A stretch of DNA of 64,000 nt from Sulfobacillus thermosulfidooxidans DSM 9293 (lineage in GTDB: Bacteria; Bacillota; Sulfobacillia; Sulfobacillales; Sulfobacillaceae), in contig NZ_FWWY01000001.1 in NCBI RefSeq assembly GCF_900176145.1, positions 2,006,387 through 2,070,386 on the forward strand. The letters run 5' to 3'. The translations under genes were made by a program, and so were the position numbers. Of this stretch, positions 9,872-18,220 are shown piece after piece. A model generated the notes under the pieces. The model searched no databases. It was not told where the DNA came from and worked only from the letters and a program-made list of their open reading frames with translations. How positions within the stretch are numbered: the stretch's first letter is position 1; each line of letters begins with the position of its first letter.

Positions 9872-10579
9872 ATGGCTGTCATTGGACGCGCTTCCACTGT
9901 GATTGTCTATCGCCACACATTAAACGGCTATGAAGTGCTCATGACAAAGCGCTCTAGCCACGTGACATCTTTTCCCGGGTATTGGGTCTTTCCTGGAGGT
10001 AAAGAAAGTGCGGAAGATCGTTTGATTGCAGCCACTCTTCACAAAGCCGTCCAAATGGACTTATTTATTGATCAAGAGGAATTTCAACAATCCATGGGCG
10101 ACTATTTTCTAAAATCGATCGGTGTGATTCCTACACAAGAGAAGCCAAAGAGCTTTCAGTCCTTAGAATGGCTGAGCCTGTTAGTGACAGGACTCAGGGA
10201 GTTGTGGGAAGAAACCGGATTGGCATATAGTCTTCCTTGGCTGACGGACGGTGTTCGACATGCCGTTCAATCTGCGTTGTTAGAAGGTGAATCACTCCAT
10301 CAATTGATGGCCCGATATCATTATGGCCTAGACGTTCAAGCATTCACCGCCATTGGACGGATTACCACACCCAATTTTGGCGAACAGGTGAGACGGTTTG
10401 ATACGGCGTTCTTTTTAGCACGGGATCTGCATCAATCTCCCAGGCTCACGGCTTCTGAGGTGACTCAAGTTGAGTGGGTTGGTCCCCAAGCCGCATTAAC
10501 ACGGTTCAATGGCTTATTAGCCATTCCAACTCGGTACATTTTGATGCAATTGGCACAAAGGTGGAGAGGCGAATCGTGA
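9872..10579 (+). CDS. Nudix hydrolase with a long insert in the Nudix box
   Basis: A 235-residue protein. The frame is open from an ATG at 9836, but only the ATG at 9872 has a proper ribosome site (AAGGAG, 8 nt upstream). The Nudix box is split: FPGGKES appears near residue 40 and the catalytic RELWEETGL only about 65 residues later. A long insert inside the box is a feature of the NUDT19/NUDT7-type acyl-CoA diphosphatase branch, so a CoA-ester or nucleotide-derivative diphosphatase is plausible (inference). It overlaps the next gene, a metallo-beta-lactamase-fold enzyme. Confidence 0.85.
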   Translation: MAVIGRASTVIVYRHTLNGYEVLMTKRSSHVTSFPGYWVFPGGKESAEDRLIAATLHKAVQMDLFIDQEEFQQSMGDYFLKSIGVIPTQEKPKSFQSLEWLSLLVTGLRELWEETGLAYSLPWLTDGVRHAVQSALLEGESLHQLMARYHYGLDVQAFTAIGRITTPNFGEQVRRFDTAFFLARDLHQSPRLTASEVTQVEWVGPQAALTRFNGLLAIPTRYILMQLAQRWRGES

Positions 10580-11406
10580 ACACCACACTGATTTTAGTGG
10601 CAGAAGGTGTCTGGCAAACTCCTGTAGCCTCCAAGACGTTGCCGCCGTACGACCACACCCATTGTTATTGGATAGACACCGGTCAAGGTTTTATCTTAAT
10701 AGACACGGGAGATGGGGTATTAGGTACCCAACAGCTTTACGAAGCCTATGTGGCTTTAGGGAAGCCACCTATGCAGGCTGTGATAATGACTCATGGACAT
10801 CATGACCATGTCGGCGGGGCAAATTGGGCTTATGATCAGTGGCGGACTCCTATCTGGCTGAATTTTAAGGATTGGGAGCTTTTGCCCGAGGTTTTGCAAT
10901 CTGCTTCTTACTGGCAAGATCTTGGGACCATACGTTCTAAAGAATTCTGGGGGATGGAACTCATTGATGCCCCTGGACATACTCCTGGACAAATCAACCT
11001 GTTTTTACCGAAACATCGGCTTTTATTTGCTGGAGATAACCTGTTAGGCAATAGTACGAGTGTCATTACACCGCCCTATGGACACCTGCGCACGTATTTG
11101 CGAACTCTTGATCGGTTAGAACAATATGACGCGCAAGTCGTGCTTCCAGCCCATGGTGATGTCATCACCAATCCAGCGCGTTATATCACACTGTACCGCC
11201 GTCACCGCGCAGAACGTCTAGCCCAAATTCGGCATGCTTTAAAGGCTGGCCCATTATCTGCCCAGGAACTGGCTCAAGAACTCTATCCAGGAACTTTACA
11301 AATTTTGGGAGAACGAATGATTTTGTCTCATTTGCAATATCTTGTGGAAGAGCAAGAAATCATCTTATTAGAAGATGGGATCCACTATCGCCTTATTGCA
11401 CCCTAA
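10576..11406 (+). CDS. metallo-beta-lactamase-fold hydrolase, LACTB2-like
   Basis: A 276-residue MBL-fold protein with the binuclear metal motif THGHHDHVGG, a second-site DAPGHTPGQ and FAGDNLLG. The C-terminal 55 residues look like a winged helix (LSAQELAQELYP through RMILSHLQYLVEE), as in LACTB2-like proteins. The best start is GTG at 10576, overlapping the Nudix stop by 4 nt with GGAGAGG upstream. An in-frame ATG at 10474 would extend deep into the Nudix gene and is less likely. The coupling suggests a joint role with the Nudix enzyme, for example removing reactive thioesters or nucleotides (inference). Confidence 0.85.
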   Translation: MNTTLILVAEGVWQTPVASKTLPPYDHTHCYWIDTGQGFILIDTGDGVLGTQQLYEAYVALGKPPMQAVIMTHGHHDHVGGANWAYDQWRTPIWLNFKDWELLPEVLQSASYWQDLGTIRSKEFWGMELIDAPGHTPGQINLFLPKHRLLFAGDNLLGNSTSVITPPYGHLRTYLRTLDRLEQYDAQVVLPAHGDVITNPARYITLYRRHRAERLAQIRHALKAGPLSAQELAQELYPGTLQILGERMILSHLQYLVEEQEIILLEDGIHYRLIAP

Positions 11407-11814
11407 ATTTCTTTCAGCAGGGTTCTCTATGGACTTGACCTATAAATATTGCACCAAGACTCACTCCTATTGAACCGCAGGTTTCAGAAAAACCATTTTA
11501 CGACGATACCAGCTTTCTTCTACCAAATTTCTACCAACGTTATGGTAATATATGGGAATTATCACGAATAGGAAAAAGAGAGCCATTTGCTATTAGTAAA
11601 TGCTTTCGTCAAGAAAAATGTTCGTGATGACTTGTTGTCCAAAATTTACCATAGTGCTACAATAAATTTGTTATGTTTTAAATAGTCTAATTTACAAGAA
11701 ATATCAGGTATGAAGCTCAAAGTCCCGCGGTTAAATGTCAAGAACCGATCAGCTTAGGACAACGACGAACAGGGCCAGGGCAACATAAACCTGCCTAAAA
11801 GGAGGTGGTAGATA
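11407..11814. other. long AT-rich leader upstream of the interrupted cox region
   Basis: Roughly 400 nt without a gene. It contains a good promoter candidate and then about 150 nt of leader leading into AAAGGAGG and an ATG. The leader has several short A/C-rich segments but no riboswitch that I recognise. Confidence 0.5.
11635..11663 (+). promoter_or_regulatory. sigma-A type promoter candidate for the cox region
   Basis: TTGTCC (11635-11640) and TACAAT (11658-11663) are separated by 17 nt. No other plus-strand gene starts nearby, so before the IS110 insertion this probably drove the coxS-led operon (inference). Confidence 0.55.
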
Positions 11815-11834
11815 ATGGCAAATCAGTTGTCAAT
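11802..11834 (+). pseudogene. orphan ribosome site and start codon cut by the IS110 element
   Basis: AAAGGAGGTGG is followed at 11815 by ATG and codons reading MANQLS before the IS110 element begins. The downstream sequence is antisense to a transposase, so this start no longer leads to a real gene. If the element is removed between the two TCAAT copies (11830-11834 and 13420-13424), the frame continues for 15 codons straight into the coxS ATG. Confidence 0.5.
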
Positions 11835-11838
11835 CCCT

Positions 11839-13073
11839 TTAGTGCGGCATCAACTTCCTTTCGTCGTAGATTTGGCCCCGGGTCAGCATCCCGTAGACCA
11901 CGCCGACCAACTTGCGTGCCGTCAAGACCAACGCCCGCTTATGTGCGTGGTGCGTGGCTTCGTGGTACTTCTTCTCGTAAAAGGTTTTGAACTGCGGGTC
12001 CCGCACCCGGACCCTCTCCGCCGCTTCGATGAAGTAGTACCGCAAATAGACGTTCCCCGTCCGCGTCAGCGGACGGATGTCGGCATCAAAATTCCCCGAT
12101 TGATGCGGGCGCCAGGTCAGCCCCGCATATTTGGCCAAGGCATTTTCCGACGGAAATCGTTCGATGGGACCGATTTCGGCCAAGAGGCCCGCGCCATAGA
12201 CCGGACCAATCCCCGGAATCGTGGTCAGGGTTTGGCGAAACGCCTGCATGTCACGGGCAATCACTTTGTCCAGCGCCTGTTGTTGATGTTCCAAGGCCCG
12301 GATGGTGTCCAAATGCAGGACCAAGCTTTGGTGCCGCGCGTCCTGCTCGTCCGGATGCAACCGAAAGGCGCGCCGCGCCAAGCGGTGCAAGGTCTGCGCA
12401 ATGTCATCGGGCGCTTTCAGCCGTTGGCGACCGGCCGCCGCGATTTCCGCCACCAGATCCGCCAGCGGGATGGCTGCCAGCGTATCGGGCGTGTAGCGTT
12501 CCAACACGGTTTGCGACGCTACCCCAAAGACGTTCGAGAAAAACGGCTCCTCCGTATGGGCATACTGCCCCCAGACACAAACAATTGCACCAACGCGCGA
12601 TTTTTTTCTTGGGTGATGAGGTGGCTCAGCTGCCGACGATGGCGGGTCAAGACCTGCAACGCCGCATAGCGCGGATCCGGCGGGGTCCAGGGCGTGACGC
12701 GCCCAAACCGCATGACATCCGCAATCAGGGCGGCATCCGCTCGGTCGGTTTTGCCCCGATCCACATAGGTCTCTCGGAATTTCTGGACGACTTTCGGATT
12801 GAGGACGTACCAGGTGGGTTGCCACCGCTGCAAGTCGGGGGTTTGCGTCAGCCATTCCATCAGCGGCACATGGTACACGGACGTGGCCTCGACGCCAATG
12901 GCCAGCCGCGCGTACGGCGCGGCGTGGGGGTGCAGCCAGGCGACGAATTGCTCGGCCCCCGCCTGATCGTTGGGGACGGTCGTCCGCGCGACGACCTGGC
13001 CATCCGCCGCCATCGCGCAGACGACGTGAGCCCCGAGACTGGTGTCAATACCGACGTACAACACGCTATCCAT
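11839..13073 (-). pseudogene. IS110-family transposase, interrupted by a frameshift
   Basis: The N-terminal part (13073 down to about 12570) has the DEDD RuvC-like domain: VGIDTS, a Glu in IGVEATSVYH, and DRGKTDRADA. It then runs out of frame. The C-terminal part continues in a second frame from QYAHTEEPFFSNVFG to the stop at 11839 and carries the transposase_20 motif TIPGIGPVYGAGLLAEIG plus the ALAKYAGLTW region with the catalytic-Ser area. The two frames join at a run of five G on the coding strand (12568-12572). It could be a real inactivating indel, a sequencing error or slippage. The start at 13073 lies 8 nt after GGGAGGTG. Confidence 0.85.
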
Positions 13074-13424
13074 GGGATTTCACCTCCCTTCGCGGAGGAA
13101 TGCATCGGGAACGGGATTTCGCCGACGCGCCGACGCCTTCGCCGCAACCTCGCTTATAAGCCGTCATCGCCACCCGCGGTGTGCGATAGACCGGTGCCAC
13201 GGGGGGAGCGGCATCCCGCGCGTTAACTGTGACGAAGCGGCGTCGCCGACTCACAGACTTTCGAAGCCGTCAATCCGGCAGGAGGAATGCAGTCTTGAAT
13301 CGTCCCGATCTTCTTCGAGCATCGCCGACGAAACCCGATCTGGCAAGCCTGATCATCCCGAATGCCGATTGCTGCTGGCCGCGAGGCAGGCCTCAAGATA
13401 AAGCCTCAGGGTAGCAGAATCAAT
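13074..13424 (-). ncRNA. candidate bridge-RNA region of the IS110 element
   Basis: About 350 nt of GC-rich non-coding DNA upstream of the transposase, with several short self-complementary segments. In IS110-group elements the left non-coding end encodes the bridge RNA that directs target choice. Placement here follows that rule. I could not fold it or identify the guide loops. Confidence 0.3.
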
Positions 13425-13449
13425 TTCTTTATACGAGGAGGAGAGTCCT

Positions 13450-13971
13450 ATGGCATCTGAGCGATTTCCTGTGACTCTCACGATAAATGGCCAAAAGATT
13501 GTTCGAGATGTCGAGCCTCGAACACTTTTGGTTCATTTTTTGCGAGATGATCTAGATTTGACCGGGACCCATGTGGGGTGTGACACGTCCCAGTGTGGTA
13601 CCTGCACGATTCTATTGAATAATCGGGCCGTCAAATCTTGTACCATTTTAGCTGTCCAAGCCGATGGTGCTGAGATTGTCACCGTGGAAGGATTGGAACA
13701 AGACAACTTACATCCCGTTCAACAAGCGTTTTGGGAAAAACATGGATTACAGTGTGGGTTTTGTACACCTGGAGCCATGATGCTGGCCGCTTATTTACTT
13801 AACCAAGCAGAACCGTTAACGGACGAATCCATTCGTCATCAACTGGATGGGCTACTCTGCCGCTGCACAGGGTATGAAAATATTGTACGGGCCATCAAAC
13901 GTGCCAAAGAGATTATCGACGAGCACGACGAAGAGCGATCCCAAGAGACTGCTCAAAGTACTCGGGGCTAA
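13450..13971 (+). CDS. coxS: CoxS-type [2Fe-2S] small subunit of molybdenum hydroxylase
   Basis: A 173-residue iron-sulfur subunit passing electrons from the Mo site to FAD. The N-terminal ferredoxin-like domain binds one cluster through Cys44, 49, 52 and 64. The C-terminal helical domain binds the other through Cys102, 105, 137 and 139 (QCGFCTPGAM and LCRCTGY). GAGGAGGAG precedes the ATG. It is the first gene of the cox cluster, and the normal promoter appears to have been separated from it by the IS110 element. Confidence 0.95.
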   Translation: MASERFPVTLTINGQKIVRDVEPRTLLVHFLRDDLDLTGTHVGCDTSQCGTCTILLNNRAVKSCTILAVQADGAEIVTVEGLEQDNLHPVQQAFWEKHGLQCGFCTPGAMMLAAYLLNQAEPLTDESIRHQLDGLLCRCTGYENIVRAIKRAKEIIDEHDEERSQETAQSTRG

Positions 13972-14050
13972 GAACAGACACGTCATAATTTCCAAATACG
14001 ACGATTGCCTTCTGTCTTCTGTCTTGAATGATGAAAAAGAGGTGACTGAA

Positions 14051-16399
14051 ATGGCTCAAGTGATTGGACAACCCCTAAAACGGCAAGAAGATATTCGGTT
14101 GATTCGTGGTCAAGGCCAATATACTGATGACATCAAATTGCCCGGTATGCTTTATGCGTATATTCTCAGAAGTCCTTATGCGCATGCGAAGATTCTGTCC
14201 ATCGATACGACAGTGGCCAAGACAATGCCGGGCGTCGTGGCCCTCTTTACGGGAAATGATTTAAAAGACGAAGTCGGATTGATTCCTACAGCCTGGATTC
14301 CACCGGATTCTGATTTGCAAGTCCCACCGCATCCAGCCTTGGCATATGACGAAGTGCATTATCAAGGAGATGGAGTCGCCGTTGTCATTGCAGAAAGTCC
14401 CTATCAAGCACAAGATGCGGCCTTCAACATTTCTGTCCAGTATCAACCCTTGCCAGTTGTCACCGATCCTCGTGACGCGGTGCAAGATCAAGCGCCCTTA
14501 GTACATCCCGAAATTGCCCATAATATCGCATTTCATTGGAAAGTGGGGGATAATCTGGATGATATTTTTGCCCAAGCAGACGTCGTGATAAAGCAACAAT
14601 TTCGCCAGCAACGTTTGATTCCTAGTGCTATGGAACCCCGTTGTGCTGTCGCTGACTATCATGGGGCAACAGGTGAACTGACGCTATGGGCTACCACCCA
14701 AAATCCTCATATCCACCGGCTTCTAATGTCTGGCATTTTAGGCATCCCAGAACATAAATTGCGCGTCATCGCCATTGACGTGGGGGGAGCATTTGGTAGC
14801 AAGATTTCCTGTTACCCCGATGAAGTGATTGTATCGTGGGCCAGTAAGAAATTACACCGGCCAGTAAAATGGACAGAAACTCGACAGGAAAATTTTCTTG
14901 TCACCACTCATGGCCGCGATCATGTTGAGGAAGTGGAATTGGCGGGAACGCGAGATGGCCAAATCCAAGCCATTCGGGTGAAAGTTTATGCCAATATGGG
15001 GGCTTATCTGTCGACAGCTGCCCCAGGGGTGCCAACCATCTTATTTGGTTTGATTATTAATGGTGCCTATAAGATCGCTCATGCATCGTCAGAAGTCTTT
15101 GGTGTCTTGACGCATACCACACCGGTAGATGCTTACCGGGGGGCAGGACGTCCTGAAGCGACGTTTTTGATTGAACGTATGGTCGACCTTTATGCTTTAG
15201 CCATTCAACGGGATCCTCTTGACGTCCGAAAAAAGAATCTCATTCAGCCTGACGAATTTCCCTTTACCAATCCTTTTGGTCTCGAATATGATAGCGGCAA
15301 TTATCAAGCGACACTGGACAAGGCTTTGCAAATCTTTAACTATGAGGAGTTTCGGCGGGATCAAGAAAATTTGCGAAAGCAAGGGAAATATATTGGTGTC
15401 GGTTTCAGCACATATGTAGAGATGTGTGGCTTAGGCCCGTCGGAAGTGGCGGGGGCTGTGGGATTTCAGGGAGGATTGTGGGAGAGTGCGACCGTACGGG
15501 TTCATCCTACTGGCAAGGTGAGTGTATTTACAGGAGCGTCGCCTCATGGACAAGGTGAGGAAACGACCTTTGCCCAAATTGTTGCGGAGGAACTCGGGAT
15601 TGCCATTGACGATATTGAAGTGATTCATGGCGATACAGCACAAATTGCGATGGGATGGGGAACTTATGGATCGCGTACTACTGCTGTGGGTGGTGCGGCG
15701 ATTCATATGGCGAACCAAAAAGTGATTGAGAAAGCACGCAAGATTGCGGCTCATAAACTCGAAGTCAATGATGATGACGTGGTTTTTGACAAAGGTGTGT
15801 TTATGGTCAAGGGATTGCCAGCAAGGAGCATTCGGTTTCAAGAGGTGGCATTGGAGGCGTATCTGGCTTGGAATTTGCCTCCTGGAATCGAACCCGCATT
15901 AGAAGGAACAGCTTTTTATAATCCCAAAAACTTTACCTATCCGTTTGGAGTCCATATCGCAGTCGTATCCGTCGATACCGATACCGGTGACATTACTCTC
16001 ATGCGTTATATAGCGGTCGATGACGTTGGCAAAATTATTAATCCCATGATCGTCGAAGGCCAAGTGCATGGAGGACTCGTTCAGGGAATTGGCCAAGCCT
16101 TATGGGAAGGTGCGGAATATGATAACCAGGGTCAATTAATCACCGGATCATTTTTGGACTATACCGTACCGAAAGCTCGGTTCTTCCCGAATTTCGAGAC
16201 CGCACACACTGAGACACTCTCACCTCATAATCCACTAGGGGTTAAAGGTGTCGGAGAAACCGGAGCCATCGCGTCCACGCCAGCGATCGTCAATGCGGTC
16301 ATGGATGCGCTGAGACCCTTTAACATTCTCGATTTGCCGATGCCTTTGACGTCTCGCAAGGTTTGGAATGCGATTCGTCAAGCACAGTTGTCTTCATAA
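14051..16399 (+). CDS. coxL: CoxL-type molybdopterin large subunit, form II
   Basis: A 782-residue catalytic subunit of an aerobic CO dehydrogenase-type or related hydroxylase. It shows VGGAFGSK (about 244-251), the active-site loop AYRGAGR at 361-367, GQGEETTFAQ and GVKGVGETG with the catalytic-type Glu736. The loop is the form II type, not the AYXCSFR loop of form I enzymes, so CO is a possible but unproven substrate. The start at 14051 is preceded by GAGGTGACTGAA. An in-frame ATG at 13847 would lie inside coxS and add a non-homologous N-terminus. Confidence 0.93.
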   Translation: MAQVIGQPLKRQEDIRLIRGQGQYTDDIKLPGMLYAYILRSPYAHAKILSIDTTVAKTMPGVVALFTGNDLKDEVGLIPTAWIPPDSDLQVPPHPALAYDEVHYQGDGVAVVIAESPYQAQDAAFNISVQYQPLPVVTDPRDAVQDQAPLVHPEIAHNIAFHWKVGDNLDDIFAQADVVIKQQFRQQRLIPSAMEPRCAVADYHGATGELTLWATTQNPHIHRLLMSGILGIPEHKLRVIAIDVGGAFGSKISCYPDEVIVSWASKKLHRPVKWTETRQENFLVTTHGRDHVEEVELAGTRDGQIQAIRVKVYANMGAYLSTAAPGVPTILFGLIINGAYKIAHASSEVFGVLTHTTPVDAYRGAGRPEATFLIERMVDLYALAIQRDPLDVRKKNLIQPDEFPFTNPFGLEYDSGNYQATLDKALQIFNYEEFRRDQENLRKQGKYIGVGFSTYVEMCGLGPSEVAGAVGFQGGLWESATVRVHPTGKVSVFTGASPHGQGEETTFAQIVAEELGIAIDDIEVIHGDTAQIAMGWGTYGSRTTAVGGAAIHMANQKVIEKARKIAAHKLEVNDDDVVFDKGVFMVKGLPARSIRFQEVALEAYLAWNLPPGIEPALEGTAFYNPKNFTYPFGVHIAVVSVDTDTGDITLMRYIAVDDVGKIINPMIVEGQVHGGLVQGIGQALWEGAEYDNQGQLITGSFLDYTVPKARFFPNFETAHTETLSPHNPLGVKGVGETGAIASTPAIVNAVMDALRPFNILDLPMPLTSRKVWNAIRQAQLSS

Positions 16400-16437
16400 T
16401 ATCGCCATTATCACGCAATGATGGGAGGTTAATACAC

Positions 16438-17298
16438 GTGTACACGGCATCATTCGAATACCGGCGAGCACATTCTGTTGATGAAGCATTACATTGGTTA
16501 CAAGCGGATCCCGAAAACAGCAAGATTTTGGCGGGAGGTCATAGCTTATTGCCGTTGATGAAACTCATGTTAGCCCAACCTCAAGTTCTTATTGATATTG
16601 GGCGTATTAGTTCCCTGCAGGGGATTTGGATGGAGGATCATGGGCTTCGTATCGGCGCCTATACGACGTATGCAGAAATTGTACACAATCAGGAGATTAC
16701 CCGGTTTTGTCCCTTGTTGGCGCAAGTGGCTGCGACCATTGGGGATGTCCAGGTGAGAAATCGGGGAACCATTGGGGGGAGCTTGTGTCATGCTGATCCA
16801 CAAGCTGACATGCCCGCAGCGGCTTTAGCTTTAGATGCTGAGCTGGTTATGGAAAGTCCTCGGGGTCAGCGCGTTGAATCGGCAAACGAGTTTTTTCAAG
16901 CGCCTTTTATGACCTCATTAGCGGCAGACGAAATGCTCACAGCGATACGCATTCCCAAAATGCCAATCCCCGTGTTAAGCACCTATTTGAAACGTCCTCA
17001 TCCCGCATCCGGTTATCCCGTCATTGGCGTCGCCCTGTGGTTAAAGATGGACGGAGTCGTCGTCAGGCAATGTCATCTTGCCATTACGGGGATTGCGATG
17101 TTACCTTTCCGGGCTTTTAAGGTAGAAGAATATGTGCAAGGTCAGAAATTGGATGCCCAAACAATAGCAAGAGCCAGTGCATTGGCCCAAGAAGATGCGG
17201 TTCTGGAAGAGGATGAGGATGGATACAAAAGCTATCTCTTGCAGGTCTATGTAGAGCGTGCCTTTTGGCAGTTACTTCAGTCATCACTAAACGAGTGA
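16438..17298 (+). CDS. coxM: CoxM-type FAD-binding medium subunit
   Basis: A 286-residue flavoprotein subunit. The FAD motifs AGGHSLLPLMK (near residue 32) and TIGGSLCHADPQAD (near 100) are both present, followed by a CO_deh_flav_C region. It hands electrons from CoxS to quinone or another acceptor. GTG at 16438 follows GGGAGGTT. An upstream in-frame ATG at 16363 overlaps coxL and lacks a ribosome site. Gene order is S-L-M rather than the M-S-L order of the classic Oligotropha form I operon. Confidence 0.92.
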   Translation: MYTASFEYRRAHSVDEALHWLQADPENSKILAGGHSLLPLMKLMLAQPQVLIDIGRISSLQGIWMEDHGLRIGAYTTYAEIVHNQEITRFCPLLAQVAATIGDVQVRNRGTIGGSLCHADPQADMPAAALALDAELVMESPRGQRVESANEFFQAPFMTSLAADEMLTAIRIPKMPIPVLSTYLKRPHPASGYPVIGVALWLKMDGVVVRQCHLAITGIAMLPFRAFKVEEYVQGQKLDAQTIARASALAQEDAVLEEDEDGYKSYLLQVYVERAFWQLLQSSLNE

Positions 17299-17299
17299 C

Positions 17300-18220
17300 A
17301 TGATGGGACAGTGTAACAGTATTGATGAGGTCTTAACACGTCTTGAGGAACAGCAGTATTTAGCCGATAGGTCTTTAGCCACCGCTATCTTTCTCTGCAT
17401 CAAATTGGAACGCCCTTTACTTATTGAAGGGGAACCGGGAGTGGGGAAGACAGCCGTGGCTCAGGCGTTGGCTAAGATATTCGATGTGCCTCTGATTCGG
17501 CTACAATGTTATGAAGGCATCGACCGGGAAAGTGCCTTGTATGAATGGAATTATCCGAAGCAACTGTTGACCATTCGGATGCAGGAAAATTCTTGGCGAT
17601 CTCATGAGACAATGGAGTTATCGTTATATCAAGAGGAGTTTTTACTAAGACGGCCCTTATTTGATGCGCTACGTCCAAGGGGACCCGCCCCCGTTTTGTT
17701 GATTGATGAAATTGATCGCAGCGATGATGAATTCGAAGCGTTTTTGCTGGAAATTTTGTCCGAGTTTCAAATAACCATTCCCGAATTAGGAACCATTAAA
17801 GCAAAAGAGAAACCCTTTGTGGTTCTCACGTCCAATAGGACGCGCGATGTGCACGATGCCTTAAAACGCCGGTGTATCTACCATTGGTTAGACTATCCGA
17901 GCTTTGAACGTGAACTGGCCATTGTGCGGATGAAAGTACCCGGACTCGATGCCCGCTTAGCTGAGGATATCGTCCGCTATGTTGAGGGCCTTCGCCAACA
18001 TCCTTTTGATAAGCGGCCCGGACTTGCAGAAACTTTGGACTGGGCCAAAGCGCTAGAGGTCTTGTTAGTCAATCAGTTAAACGCTCAGCTGATTGAGGAG
18101 ACCATCGGATGTTTATTAAAAGACCGAGACGATCTCATGATGCTGCAATCGGGGAATTCTTTGAATCTTATGGAACGCATTCTCAGGGAGATAGAGGATC
18201 ATGACGGCGCTAGCACATAA
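17300..18220 (+). CDS. coxD: MoxR-type AAA+ ATPase, CoxD-like
   Basis: A 306-residue AAA+ protein with Walker A GEPGVGKT at 44-51, Walker B LLIDEIDRSDDEFEAF near 135 and sensor region VLTSNRTRDVHDAL. In CO dehydrogenase clusters CoxD works with the VWA protein CoxE in maturing the Mo/Cu site, so the adjacent coxE fits. ATG codons lie at 17300 and 17303, almost touching the coxM stop. It overlaps coxE by 20 nt. Confidence 0.9.
   Translation: MMGQCNSIDEVLTRLEEQQYLADRSLATAIFLCIKLERPLLIEGEPGVGKTAVAQALAKIFDVPLIRLQCYEGIDRESALYEWNYPKQLLTIRMQENSWRSHETMELSLYQEEFLLRRPLFDALRPRGPAPVLLIDEIDRSDDEFEAFLLEILSEFQITIPELGTIKAKEKPFVVLTSNRTRDVHDALKRRCIYHWLDYPSFERELAIVRMKVPGLDARLAEDIVRYVEGLRQHPFDKRPGLAETLDWAKALEVLLVNQLNAQLIEETIGCLLKDRDDLMMLQSGNSLNLMERILREIEDHDGAST

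Larger units (their letters stand above)
11835..13424 (-). mobile_element. IS110-family insertion with frameshifted transposase
   Basis: About 1.59 kb of visibly GC-rich DNA between AT-richer host sequence. It contains one minus-strand IS110-type transposase split between two frames. TCAAT occurs at both proposed junctions. IS110 elements usually lack terminal inverted repeats, and I saw none here, so the ends are estimates. The segment upstream of the transposase (13074-13424) is non-coding and is where IS110-group elements are known to encode their bridge RNA. Confidence 0.75.

Noticed and set aside
11815..12669. Long plus-strand frame over the IS110 transposase
   Set aside because: Antisense to the transposase with typical high-GC shadow composition. 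Only its first few codons look like a real gene start.
12585..13226. Plus-strand frame over the IS110 N-terminal half
   Set aside because: GC-rich antisense shadow without ribosome site or known domain.
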